A program made the position numbers and the translations under genes. DNA of 64,000 nucleotides from Trichoplax sp. H2 (Eukaryota > Placozoa > Uniplacotomia > Trichoplacea), in the NCBI GenBank assembly GCA_003344405.1, contig NOWV01000016.1, positions 124,001 through 188,000 of the forward strand, given 5' to 3'. Shown one piece after another: positions 49,013 to 61,340 of this stretch (position 1 is its first letter; each line of letters starts with the position of its first letter). The notes below the pieces were generated by a model. That model saw nothing but the letters and a program-made list of their open reading frames with translations, was not told the DNA's origin and did not search any database.

Positions 49013-50735
49013 ATGAATCATAATCACACACATGATGGCAGTACAATGCCTACGGGTACGCATAGTATGCATATGCATCCTACTACAGCTAATAGCCACG
49101 CAGGCCATGGACCTTCGTCGACTCCAGGCCATCAAGTAAGAGGAATTAAATCTATTTTGATGATTTTTAATAGCATAGATTGGAATAAAATTGATATTTT
49201 TTAGCATACTAATATGCTATGGTTTGTTCATTGATCGGCTTATACATATGATTACTATTCCATTGCCAGGGATATTTCTATTTTAGTGACCAAGCAATAG
49301 TCCTGTTTGCTGGTTGGAAAATTACCACCGCTTCTGGTAAATTAAGTAGTCATTACTATGCAAAGCTGTTATTTCAACGTCCTAAATCGAGGGATTTAAG
49401 TGATCGTTCGAAAACGTGATGATAATAATAAATGTATACATCACGTATTCAATTTTTTCACACAATTTATTAATTAGACTTCATTACTATTATCTATTGT
49501 CAGTTGCATAATACATTTGTTCTCACTCTAGAAAGCATACAATAATTCAGCGTACAGTTGATTTTTGCCCTTTAGATAGCTAAAAAATTGAATGCATTAT
49601 CCGCTTGTCTAGATACAATTGCAATGAACATTTTTAGAGTATCTAATACACCTTTAATATGATGTGAAAAATGCTTAACATTGGCAAGATATTGAAATAC
49701 GATTGTAATAAATAGGACAGGCAGCCAGTACATCTATAATACGATAATGCAATTAAATGCCAACATTTGCAAAATTTTGAAATACGATTGTAATAAATAG
49801 CATCCAGTATACTTTTAAAACAATGATGTAAATAATTACTAACATTTTCAAAATAGTGAAATACTATTGCAATAAATAGAACAGAGCATCCAGTATACCT
49901 GTAGTACAATGATATAAAAAATACTAACATTTCCAAAATATTAAAACACGTTTACAATGTATAGAACAGTGCCCATTCCACCTATAATACAATGATGCAA
50001 AAATACTAACATTTGTAAAATACTAAAATTTAGGAATGGCTTTATCCTGTGTGGGTATTTTCTTTTTGGCTTGGCTTTATGAAGGTTTAAAAGTTTTTCG
50101 TGAAAGATGGTTTTACAATAGTATCCAATACGATCGTAGTCGTAAAATTAGTAAAATTACGGAAAGGTAAGCAATTTTTTGGGCTATTGGAGACTCCTAG
50201 AATCTGATGGAGTGAACGTATTGTTCTTAGAAATACTATAACAATTATGATACTAATAGAAATAGGTTAACTTTGATGTATTCTTTGCAGTCTTTATTGT
50301 AATGAATATTGAAAATTAGGTAATAACTTGCTTGTTGAAAAGTAAAATTTGGATTCATCATATTGTGCTTGATTATAAAAAATCAATCTCTTTATAGAGT
50401 AACATTAATCCCACTGTGTTTATTAACGGTTATCATCAGCTCATTTGCAACCTTGATTGATTTATTCTACGTTAATATTAAAGTTTGAGCGATGCAAACT
50501 AATACATGATGTCCTTTCTTCATTTCTTAGCTTTTCTGGAAGATGTTTCGGTGACCATATACTACAAACGATTCTACATGTCATTCAAATTGTGTTGAGC
50601 TACTTCTTAATGTTAATTTTCATGACCTATAACGGCTACTTATGCATAGCTGTTGCTGCTGGCTCTGGCTTTGGCTATTTGACTTTTGGATGGCTTCGTA
50701 GAACCTTCCAAGACACGACCGAACATTGTCATTAA
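49013..50735 (+). CDS. SLC31A1: CTR-type high-affinity copper transporter (SLC31 family)
   Basis: Plasma-membrane Cu(I) importer; the family works as a trimer of three-helix subunits. Exons: 49013-49135, 49270-49336, 50034-50166, 50531-50735, giving 175 residues. The extracellular N-terminus is rich in Met and His ([23 protein letters not shown]). Helix 1 is [20 protein letters not shown]. Helix 2 carries the selectivity MxxxM motif (MLIFM). Helix 3 has the GxxxG packing motif (GSGFG). The C-terminus ends in HCH. An optional 18-base exon at 50398-50415 would also keep frame and add six residues to the cytosolic loop, but its donor is poor; direct splicing 50166 to 50531 is also in frame. SLC31A1 or SLC31A2 cannot be separated here; the Met-rich ectodomain and HCH end favour A1. 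Confidence 0.95.
49655..50030. repeat. Five tandem ~83-bp repeats in intron 2 of the copper transporter
   Basis: The core actaacatttncaaaat, followed by gaaatacgattgtaataaatag and then catccagtatacc, recurs with starts near 49676, 49760, 49841, 49924 and 50006. The last copy ends in aatactaaaatttag, which is the acceptor of exon 3. The repeat therefore fills most of the intron and reaches its 3' splice site. Confidence 0.88.
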
Positions 50736-53460
50736 TCTACAACTCCACTAGATACTGCAGTGCCACTTTTAAAGCAACCTTCATTTAGGGATAATAAGAA
50801 CTTTTTAATGATTTAATTAGTTGTTTAGAATGTTTCTTACATGAACAATATAGACCATTGTAATTCAAATTCATAATGTTGCTTTCAGTTGTTAATAAGT
50901 TCTTCTTGTTAATTCAATCATTGCTTTCGATATGATTTTAGAGGCTGGTTTCTGTTATTATCCTTGTGAATATCTATAGCAGATATTTTTCTATTCCATA
51001 TTTATGCAATTGTTCTGGATCATTTTAGATATTTCCTCAAGTAAATAAATGACTTGGAAATTTTATTAACCAAAGTTTCCTGGAAAAAGCGTAAAAGTGA
51101 TTAATAGGAGTCGATACGAAAACCTGTACCTGATTATTTGGCTTTGTATAAGGTAGCAACGTGTAAAAAAAATAGGCATTACTTCTGAAGAAAATAGTGA
51201 AATTGCGAATATTAATTTATACTTTACGTTACACTTATGCTTTAAAGGTATACATATCTCTGGTAGTCAGTAGAATTAAAGTCTACTTTTGACGATCTTA
51301 TACCAGTACACGATTTCCTTTTATCAAAAAGTTCTGTTAAATATGGCTACTTGGGATGTATTTAAATATTACTCTATTTGATCTACAGTATACACAACGG
51401 CAACAAACTAATACGTATTCCAGTATAAATGTGTAACAAGCATTTAAATCAGTCATTCGGGTCGATCTCAATATTCTACAGCACACTAACTGCATCTACA
51501 AAAGAACGTTAGCATGCTAAAACTAACAGCGACTTTAAGACCATCACAAAAAATTTAGGTTTAGAGGGTAAAGATAAGTACAGAAATTCATTTTAAAAAT
51601 ATTGCTGTATGATTTACTATGAGATAATACTTCTACTCTAAAGTAGTAGAGAATAAACTAAATGATCTTCAGCGCCAATGACATCATCATAATAATTCAT
51701 TTGATCTGATGGCAGCGCCTACAAAGGTTCGCTCTTTCCTGCTTAAACATACATATGCGAGTATATATAGAAATCTATATGCTTAGATCATGTACATATA
51801 TCGGTTATATTCGTATATATGTGTAGATGATATAATTACGTATACATTGATTAAGTAGAATCTTTTGTTGCCAGGCTACAAACATCATCGATTGATTTTG
51901 TTTCTTATCTTAAATATACGCGAATATAAGCTTAATCTGTCCCTTTAGAAAAGGTTTTCATAAAAAGGGAGGAATTAAATGAATAACTAACCTTCTACTC
52001 CCGTAATCATCAATGGACTATAAAAAATGACGTAACCTGGAGATGGTATATGTGATCAGAATGCAAAATGGCGAAATAGCTGCCAAAATGTAAAGCAGAT
52101 TTGCGATTACTAACAAAGCCATCGCGGTGAAATTTCCAATTATAGTAGTATTAGGGTACTTTTAAAGCTTTACTGCACCAATTGGGAATCACATCATCGA
52201 TGATATCAGCAGTCATCATCAGCTAAATCGCAGATCTCACTAGAAATTTCTTCCATACTTACCATCGAACGCCGTATCACGATGGTCCGATATCTTATTC
52301 GATAGAATTATTCTAAAGTAGCTTAAGCTTAAGCTATAATGTGGTTCTTAAGTATAGAAGACCCCTATGCTATCACGTAATCAATTTAAAGTGAGACTGC
52401 TCAATGATTGATCTCATTAGCGGTGATTTCAATCGCTTAAGCTATCGTATAAATCTATCTTCCAGTATGGAATTCTTTCTAGACCATTTTGTAATCGTTT
52501 CACAGCTATACTCTAACGAGAGTTAGAAACTCCAATATGGATGATTCAATTCCTGATATATGAAATTGGATAATCAATTGTGAAACTAGGACTAATTCCA
52601 CAATAATAGAGATCCTTTCGGTTTTGATATATATGAATTAGATTAACGGGGGGAAAATAAGAAAGTGAGCACTTTAGTGTATTGACCGATTAGTATTGCA
52701 TTCTAGGCATTTACCGATTTAATTTTAAAATTATCTTAATAGGATCACAGCTAATACACAGTTACCCCCTAAAATATCGATGATGATCCTTTATAATTTA
52801 TAGCGAATATACTATAGAAAATTAAACTGCATCGTTGGCCCATTTAATGATACAATATAACAAGTATTTTAGCAAAACATAAGTAGAAAGTGATAGTTAA
52901 TAAATGACAATAATGATACAAAATCTTCTTTATATGACCTTGAGAGAAAGAATTACAACTTTTACGTAGTACATAGCTATCTATAGCAATCAGATAAAAA
53001 TATCGACAGCATTGTAAACATAATAAATTAGGTAACATTTTACTATTTGCAAGAGCTACTAAGAATGATAATAACAGGATATAGAATAGAAAATAGGAGT
53101 TGAATTCCTGATTTTAAATCATGAAAATAAAATATCAACATCTCTGCATTAATAATAAGCCTGACTCCGTATAATTGAAATACAAATTATCAAAGTGTTA
53201 AAAATAGCCTACAACCGGCAGGTATAAATGTTAATCAATATGAACAAATCAAAACTGAGAAATAGAGGTTATTCTGAGGTTTATATTGGCATAGATTTTT
53301 GATATTTCATGTCAATGATCAGCTACTGGATATTGAAAATCTTGACATCGCGTTACGAAAATATCAAAATAGTAATAGTAGGAGAAATATACGTAGGTCT
53401 TATAAGTTAAAATCTTAATTGTAGGGATACCGAAGGTTAATATTAGAAACAACAGCGAAT
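50736..53460. other. Intergenic stretch, no gene recognised
   Basis: About 2.7 kb between the 3' ends of the convergent copper transporter (+) and the 461-residue gene (-). Simple AT-rich sequence; no exon chain on either strand. Confidence 0.5.
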
Positions 53461-53712
53461 TATTTCTAGATCGATTTTAGCGCATATTTTTTAATCGAAT
53501 GCTTGATTTACTGTACAGTATATATGTACAGCCTTTGATATTGAAACTTAGCGAACTATTACTCGATTTCTTAGTACATATTTTGCTCATTGACTACTTG
53601 ATTCACTGTACATGTACAGCTTTAGATATAGAAACACCAGCCAGGTATTGTTAGATTGATTTTAGGGCATATTTTGCTAATCGAGTGCTTGATTTACGGT
53701 ATATATTTGCAT
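53461..53712. repeat. Three tandem ~92-bp repeats
   Basis: gattttagcgcatatttt (53473), gatttcttagtacatatttt (53564) and gattttagggcatatttt (53658) begin related units, each followed by aatcgantgcttgatttac and, in the first two, a palindromic tgtacagtatatatgtaca or tgtacatgtaca tract. They lie just downstream of the stop codon of the adjacent minus-strand gene, probably in or beyond its 3' untranslated region. Confidence 0.8.
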
Positions 53713-53792
53713 GGATTGATTAAGTAACATATCAAATGAATGTAGAGTAAAAAAGAGATTGGATTAAGAATATTCCAGCATTAAATAAAAGT

Positions 53793-56489
53793 CTATTCTT
53801 TATTGCTGGAGTTATCTGTTAATAAATCGAATTGTTGAATTCTCAAACGGTTATAGATAGCTAGTGATGGTTGATGCTTTGGGCGAGTATAGTCGGCACT
53901 ATTTGTCATTCCATTTCTCAAATCTAAAGATAAATAAAATTTTATGGATTAACATTTGTAAGAAATTAAAGTCGGTATGAACGATATAACAGAAATAGAT
54001 ACAATTAGTTTATTTAATTAATATCAGAATACATACTTAAATTTCGGCCACGAGAAACAATACCAACACATTTAGTAATATCAGGCTGGCCCTCAGGCTG
54101 ACGAATTAGTTCCATTGGTAATAATCTGCGATCGCAATGTAAAAATAAATCAGATGTAATATAGAAAAATGATTATACAGTATCACAACATCATCAGATG
54201 GAATTATCCATATATGATACTAATAGAATAATATTTAACTATAAGGTATCGCATTAGTCATTCGGATATGATCGCCTCATTTATGATATCTTTCATTAGA
54301 GAATTACATGCTTGAGCATGTTGGATTAGTCATACACCATGAAGATATACGATATGTGCACTAAATGAAATGATTCTAATCGCAAAATTAACAACCTTTC
54401 TTTCTTCACTCGTAAGAAAATTACTATACTTGAGCATGTTGGATTAATCTTACACTATTAAGATATGACAAATGAAGTGAATGAAATGACTGTAATCACA
54501 AAATTAACAACTTTGCTTTCTTCAATCATAAAAAACTGCTATTCCTGAGCATATTGGATTAATCTTATAATGAAGATACGGCAAATGAAATGATTCTAAT
54601 CACATAATTAATAACCTTCCTTTCTTCAAAGCACCACTTGCTGACGAATTCTTACTCGTTGGACGTTGATTTAAATGCCTAAATTCCCACTGCTGCTTTT
54701 CGAGCCTTTCTGTAGGTAATTGAGTAACTGGTCGTCTAATATGATCATAACTGTCTTTTTGATTTAAGAAGTTTCCCTGATGTTGCATTTTTACTCGATT
54801 AGTGGGAAATTGAGTTACTGGTCGAGTTGTAGTATTATTGTCATATCTTGGGCTAGAAGCAGTATCATATTGGCTCTGGTTAAACTTTCCTATTGGCAAT
54901 TGCGGAGTTATAATTTTAACTGACTGACTAAACCACTGGTTATATTGAGATTTTTCTGGTCGATTTGAAGGTACTTGAGTTTCAGGTCGTTTTATGACAA
55001 CTTGTCCTTCATTATGATTTGTTGACGTCTCACTAAATTGATGGAGCTGTCGAGGAGAATATCCACTGTATACACCATGACGTGGGCTAAATTTACCCTT
55101 GATAGTAAACATTTCTTCTTCACGTTGTTGTAATCTTTGTTGTTTCTTGGCCAATAATTGTTGTTGCTGTACATCTAAGATGAAATCTTTAACACGTACT
55201 ACCTTTTTAGCCGTAGCTTGGCGTAGTTTTTCAGCTGGTGCTAGGTTATTCTATATTTAATGGATAAGGTATCCAAAATTTTAGTTTATTTATGACCATT
55301 AATGTTTATAGTACTAGGAAATAGTTTACTTTTATTCTAGGTTCCAGTTTCTTCTCCTGAGCTTGTTTGAATGGAGCTTCAACCAATGGGTTTGTCTTGA
55401 TTACTTCCTCATTAGTATTGATTTGATGTTGATTCGATAGGTAATATCCAGTTTTAGCTAGGAAATGCAATTCTTCTTGTTTCAGTGGCTCTAAAAGTGG
55501 AAATGCCGTAATAATTTCATAAAATTTATTACTGCTGTACTAAGCAGAGCATTTATTGAAGTATTAAACAATTTACTATATTAAGAAAAGGATCATTTTT
55601 AGTTATCTTTATAGAGTAGTAAGGGACTAAAGTGTTGTCGCCAATACTAAATTTTAAATAAATCATAGACATACTTTCATTAACAAGACCAGTTGGTATA
55701 TAGTTTTTCTTGTCAGTTATGATATTGCCATTAGGTTTTGTATACTAAATAACGTAAATAGATATAGAAGTTATATTTTGTAAGCATATTTGGCATTTAA
55801 TCTATTATAAAAAGGTAATACTGTGTAAAGTTACGAGTATTAGATGGGCAAAATAAGTCAATTCCAATTTTTAAATAAAGATAAAAGAAGATTATTTGTC
55901 AGACTTTTTGAAAAACTTTATATACTAAGATAAGTTTAATCCATTTCTAGAGTAATGAAAATTTTAAAATATTAAAAGAAAAGCTATACTGTATACCATC
56001 AATATTTATTTAATTATAATTTAGCTAATATAAATTATGCCCTACGTAAATATATCAATGCTAGCCGATAAAAATTAAGTTGTAATTCAGGAAATTTATA
56101 GTGATATCTAAAATGGGTAGCATTAACTGGATTCTCGATAGCTATAATCATTTGGGGACTTATATGAATATCTAAGAAATAGTTCAATTTTATGGTAAAG
56201 TTTGCGCAAATTCATTGCAGCTATGTTGTACTTTCATTTATACATAGTTCATAGATAGGGTCTACTAAAATATGAGAAATCACTGCCTTAAGGTTTTACT
56301 GTCTATTCGATTTTGTAACTTTTTATTTATGTCTACCTGTAAGAATCGAACTCTTTTGTGGCGATTCTTCTTTGGTCGTGGGAATACCGCCTGATTGCCA
56401 GCAGTATTGGCAAAACGTCCATCAAGTAGGCTTGGTTCATCTCCATCCATACCCAGACCAGAATCTGGTCGGGCTGGGATATCTGCCAT
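53793..56489 (-). CDS. Unrecognised 461-residue protein with RPxTQxPTxR repeats
   Basis: Six exons on the minus strand: 56489-56337, 55744-55577, 55539-55330, 55250-54616, 54125-54037, 53923-53793 (TAG). All joins keep frame. Start is MADIPARPDSGLG; an in-frame upstream ATG at 56531 is possible. After an acidic start comes a basic patch (PRPKKNRHKRVRF). Residues about 52-177 look globular (IYLKFSIGDNTLVPYYSIK; FYEIITAFPLLEPLKQEEL). A Gln-rich coiled coil follows (VQQQQLLAKKQQRLQQREEE). Then a low-complexity region holds four copies of a motif near RPxTQxPTxR, about 30-50 residues apart (54951-54992, 54880-54920 weak, 54788-54828, 54697-54738). No signal peptide or membrane segment. I do not recognise the family; the mix of coiled coil and short Pro/Thr/Gln repeats is reminiscent of ciliary or cytoskeletal proteins, which is only a guess. 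Confidence 0.8.
54314..54628. repeat. Three tandem ~117-bp repeats carrying copies of a 5' splice site
   Basis: gagcatgttggatta begins units at 54314, 54432 and (as gagcatattggatta) 54547. Each unit ends with a version of ttaacaacctttctttcttca. Read on the minus strand, the third unit spans the end of exon 4 and its donor (gaaag/gaag then gttattaatt). The first two units repeat that exon end plus donor-like gttgttaatt inside the intron, with GT at 54510-54511 and 54394-54395. Confidence 0.88.
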
Positions 56490-59400
56490 ATTTTGGCTAC
56501 AGTATAATCTTTTCCAATCTAATGAAAACAAGTTTCAGGATAATAGTTAGCACCGAATTGAAAGAGCTAAATTCAATACACTACATCAATATCACATAGA
56601 AGATTGACTCTTTGCAATATTGGCAGCGATTACCTAAATGCTACTTTTAGCAATAACTGTTATATGCGTTAGACGTATGCGAAAGACAATAATAATCAAA
56701 ATAATATGATCGCTATCAAGTCCCGATAGTAAGTCGCTGTTGATGATAATTTTTCTAAAGTCCTACAATTTAATAATCGAGCCCAGTCTTAGTTACTATC
56801 GTGATGCAAACAACTTAATGATGAGTAAACGCAATGATAATGGTGTAGTTACATTAATTAAATAGTAAATTGGCTTAAGATAGAATCAATACGCGCAAAT
56901 CATGCACAAAAGTATAATTCTTTGAGCCTGTATTTGAACAAGGAGAATAATGTTACAGAAACTTTAAGTGTCCGCGGATATCGCGATCAACATTGGCTAC
57001 TATTGGCTTCTAAAGCAATAGTAATTACCTTTTAAACTACTGTTTCGCTATAGTATAAGTGCGATAAATTTTAGCTTAACTTCTAATAGTACGATATTAG
57101 TTTAGGCTTCATTTTATGTTCCTATAGGCCAACATAACGCAACAATACTAATCTTTGCGATAATTTTATATTTACATGCTACAAACTAGGTATATTAAAG
57201 AAATCATCCAGAATATACTGCTATCATATGCATTTCATAGTTCACTGACAGTAATTAAAGATCTAATTTCTTTCGCGTAGATTACATTTATCGTAGATTT
57301 CTTATCTTTATCAGATCTAATCAATGCTAGTAGATAATAATTTATGACAGATGTCTTTTACCTTTTAAGATCTATACCTTATTATCTAATAGTAAGCTAT
57401 CCTACCTTATTGTAAACGGAGAGAAATTGGATTTCAAGACATCGAAACCCATAGAGCGTAACTTTGTCTGCAATTCACATTTATCAGACATAAAAGAATT
57501 TATTTATGTCTATTAATCCCAGACAATCAAACAGTAAACGAAGGAAAGAATCGATTACTACTGTTTCCATAGCAACGGAGAGGAATCGACTATGCAACAC
57601 CATAATAGCATCTTGATATCACTGGTAATATTCCACGTTGTAATATAGTTATTATTTATGTAGAAATGGATTTAATTATTATGGCTTTAAAATGTTGACA
57701 TTAAAGTGTTTATTTCTTTCTGTTTATATACTAATTTTAACTTTAAAATATTGACTATAAAGTGTTTAGTCCTTTCCCTTCATATAATAATTTTAACAGA
57801 TTCTAATTAACGTCGTGGTGATAAATTAGAAATAGATAAATCAGAAATGAATTTGATAATTATGGCTTTAAAATGTTAACTATAAGGCGTTTATTCCTTT
57901 TTGTTCATGTACGTAATTTTAATAGATTATAATTATTGCTGCGATGACAAATTAGCATATGACTAACAACCAATCATGTACCGGTAATATTTATAACAAT
58001 CCGACTCATAGCTCCTAGCTGTTGGTAAAGGAAGTGGTATAATGTTTTCCATTAAATGATAAAGGGAAGGTATCGAAATTTACGTTACTTCACTGTTTTG
58101 TATATTAATTTCTGACTACGAGATTAAAGGTTCCTCTAATACATGCGACATTTCTAACGTCTTGAGATCATTCTAAGTGCGCTTTTAAGTTTTTAGGTCA
58201 TTGAGTAAGGATACCACTGTCATAACTACACCCAGATTCGATATTTCTCGCAAACAGGGTGTAATTTACACTACTTCAGTTGCGCTCACTCTTTATATTT
58301 CAAGGCAATAAATCTAAAATTATTAGGATCTAGATATTTTCAGAATCTAGTTTTGAAACCTATGCGATTTCAACTATAATTTGGGTATCCTTATTTCTAA
58401 TTAAAATTAAAGTGTACAGTAAATTCGATATTTTTTACTAGCTAAGATTTGCAAAAGTAAGAAAACTGTATCTGGAATATCAGTATTACTAAAATCTTTG
58501 AAAGATGCTGGTCAGATAGCTTGTAACAGTGGACATTCAAGTTTATTCCTGATTTATAGCTTACTAAGCGTCTAGTTAAGAATAATCAACGATTTCAGGC
58601 AAAGCTTATACATTACTAGTGACGGAATCTTGTTAAAATATGCAACTACTCGATCATAATTCATTAGTGGACGTTATCATTTTTAAATATTATGGTGGCG
58701 CTCTAACATTAGAGTACACTTAGGTATAGCTTTAACGACGTGCTAGTTAGATGTAGAAATATAGTAATGAGAGAAGGCATGATGACAGTATCAAGATATA
58801 CTCGTATCTATTGTTCGGCATAAGGATTGCTTTTAATTAATTAATTAATAAATCTGTTGGTGTGGTATAAATATAGCTATATCTTCGTAAAGACACTGTA
58901 TCAATGAGTTATTAGTAATAAAGATTTCAGCAAGTATAAGCTATATAGGGATCTATACTAAAAAGTAGTTTTTATGAAATTAAATAAAGGATTATCTCAA
59001 TAAATTTTATTAATAAAATGGAAAAGGTATTTAATTCCGATTTATAATATTTTTCGTTCGTGGCCGAACTATATTAAATATTCTTTATCACTTAGGGCTA
59101 TTACTAATATCTAGGTTAAATAGACTTGCTCAATTAAGCTGTAATTTATCAATATTAATGCAATGAAAATTATAAGCTATTTGCCTATAATTTAGAGGTT
59201 TAATTTGTTACAGGGTTAGAATGTTTCATGGGACCTAAACCATACGATATAACTATTACCTAATCAGGGTTTCAACTTTTTAGGAATATCAATAAATTTC
59301 TAATAGCCATTTATGTACGTATGATAAATATAACCCTGCAATAATGTTAGCTCTATTGTTGTCTATCCATTACTATATAGAGCTTCATCTCATGATCGGA

Positions 59401-60452
59401 ATCGGGTCTAACTCAGCCTTATTATTAATGCTAATGATTGATATATGTATATTCAGTATTTTCGAAGGTATACGAGCGTAGTAATATGTACTATCATACC
59501 TATAGAAAAAATTTAAAGCTACACATACTCTAATTGCTTTGCTCGGGTATATAACTCATCACTAACTGATTGTTCTAGTTAACTACTGTACCAAACGTAG
59601 AAATTTGTAATCTATTAAATAATTATTATCGACATGAAATGAACGAGAAATCCTCATAGTGTGTCTATTTACCAGTGTAGTATATCATTCTCCTAATGAT
59701 ATTCTACTTCTTTCGTGAATTGCTATCCTATACATGCTAAGTTTTTACTTTATTTATCATTCTAGTCATTAGTTTATCAAGACCAAATACAAATTATTTA
59801 ATTGCATTTATTAAATCATACCATTTCTTTTTCCTTGCATTTTGAGAAAAAAACCAATCTATATTCCAAATTATTAATTGATATTGACCATTATACAAGA
59901 CATGTATGCGTAGTATTTATAATTATGATTTATCAAATTATCAGTTAAGGAAAAATGGCTAGCTCTTTGGTTAATTTATCTTTTGTTGTTTGATAAAATT
60001 GTAGCAAAAGTAAAGTATCTTTGCTGTGGTAAAGAAAACAAAGTAGGAACGAACCATAATTTTTTATTCTACATGTAGGTCACACGGAAGACTTTGAATG
60101 TATTATTTCTTTAGATATTAAGGTATATATATATTTATGTATATATATTTGTATATAGTGGTGTCACTATTTTCTGTTCTTAAGATCGCTTAATAATAAG
60201 CTTTTAATTTTTGTTAATATAGACGATGATATGGAAAAAGATACGAACAGCGATCTTTATGCTAATTTTCTACTCATTTCAATCCAATTATTATGGTATT
60301 TTAAGTGATAGATTACAACTATTGCTATGGTACTATGGTGACAAAAATGATAAAATGCGAAGTAGTGATCGTTAAAATCTCTTACAGTAATTTGATCATA
60401 TTGAATTCATGGCTTGTTCTACTATGCTTTAAATTTATCTATGATTCGCCTT
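56490..60452. other. Large intergenic stretch, no gene recognised
   Basis: Nearly 4 kb without an exon chain on either strand. It includes the upstream region of the 461-residue gene, a small tandem repeat at 57660-57945 and the 3' side of the methyltransferase gene. AT-rich throughout with many stops. Confidence 0.5.
57660..57945. repeat. Three diverged tandem repeats with core ggctttaaaatgtt
   Basis: Units near 57678, 57741 and 57863 share (ggc)tttaaaatnttgactataaagtgttta, a pyrimidine-rich tail and aattttaa. The first and third also share ttattatggc. Unit length is irregular (about 65 and 120 bases). No coding potential. Confidence 0.7.
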
Positions 60453-61340
60453 CTACTGATGTTTAGCACGTGCACGAATCATAACAGATTGGCCCAATTT
60501 TTGGCGTATTTCATCTCTTGTTTCGACATATTTTTCTGCAGTTTTTAATTTCAACATTTGTTTCAATTTAAATTCAGCATATTGTAATTCTTGTTCACTT
60601 GCTTTACTCCATGTTGAATCGCCATGACGATAAGATGATGATAATGGCCCAGTTGGATCAAGATAGATTTCTTTTTGTTGTAAGGTATCGTAGATGGTAT
60701 AAATATCTTCAACAACAAGACCAACTTGGGTTAATATTGAACTGACATCATCCAAAGTATAACAGCGATCGATGCATAATTGCTTTGCACGTGGTATTAA
60801 ATCCATATACCAATAACTATCAATTTGTTCTTTCGTTGTAAAATTAACAATTACCATGCCATTATTCTTTAAGACACGATTAATTTCACGAAAAAAGTCC
60901 TTTAATGTTGGTAATCCACCCGATAAATGATGTAACATTTGACAGTTGCAAATGAAATCAAATTGATGATCATCGAAAGGTATTGCTGGTACTTGTGCTT
61001 GGATTAATTCAGCTTGTACTTGATGTTGATCTAATTTGGTTCGGCATTGCGCTAGCATGGCTTGATTCATATCGATACCATAAGCTTTGTCCACTTGAGT
61101 AGCTAATCTGGCTAAATAATTACCACTACCGCATGCAATTTCTAATAAACTAATGGATAAATCCTTGCTGCCATGGCTCTTCTCATTTTTAACCTGACTT
61201 AAAGAATCACTAAGATACTGTAATCCTACGGGTAGACGAGACGAGTCATAATCGTCGATGATATTGTGGTTATAATTTAGGTAGCACACCATTTTATCTT
61301 CGATGCCGTTGTTATTATTGTGATTACTAGTGGTCTGCAT
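60453..61340 (-). CDS. Intronless class I SAM-dependent methyltransferase
   Basis: A single 295-residue frame with no intron, ATG 61340 to TAA 60453. The fold is the Rossmann-like class I type. Motif I is LLEIACGSGNYLARLA (about residues 65-80), the acidic end of strand 2 is YGIDMNQAML, motif II/III is FDFICNCQMLHHL, and motif post-III is INRVLKNNGMVIVNF. The N-terminal YDSSRLPVG segment before motif I is typical of UbiE/COQ5-like small-molecule methyltransferases. Residues after 180 are helical and charged, without a second domain. Substrate unknown. All other genes in this window are split, so a single-exon gene is notable. It could be a retrocopy or an acquired gene; codon use looks similar to its neighbours, so if acquired it is not recent. 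Confidence 0.93.
   Translation of the reverse strand: MQTTSNHNNNNGIEDKMVCYLNYNHNIIDDYDSSRLPVGLQYLSDSLSQVKNEKSHGSKDLSISLLEIACGSGNYLARLATQVDKAYGIDMNQAMLAQCRTKLDQHQVQAELIQAQVPAIPFDDHQFDFICNCQMLHHLSGGLPTLKDFFREINRVLKNNGMVIVNFTTKEQIDSYWYMDLIPRAKQLCIDRCYTLDDVSSILTQVGLVVEDIYTIYDTLQQKEIYLDPTGPLSSSYRHGDSTWSKASEQELQYAEFKLKQMLKLKTAEKYVETRDEIRQKLGQSVMIRARAKHQ

Noticed and set aside
50398-50480. Hydrophobic exon ([15 protein letters not shown]...) in the copper transporter
   Set aside because: It would insert an extra membrane helix between helices 1 and 2 and its end does not match the phase of the last exon.
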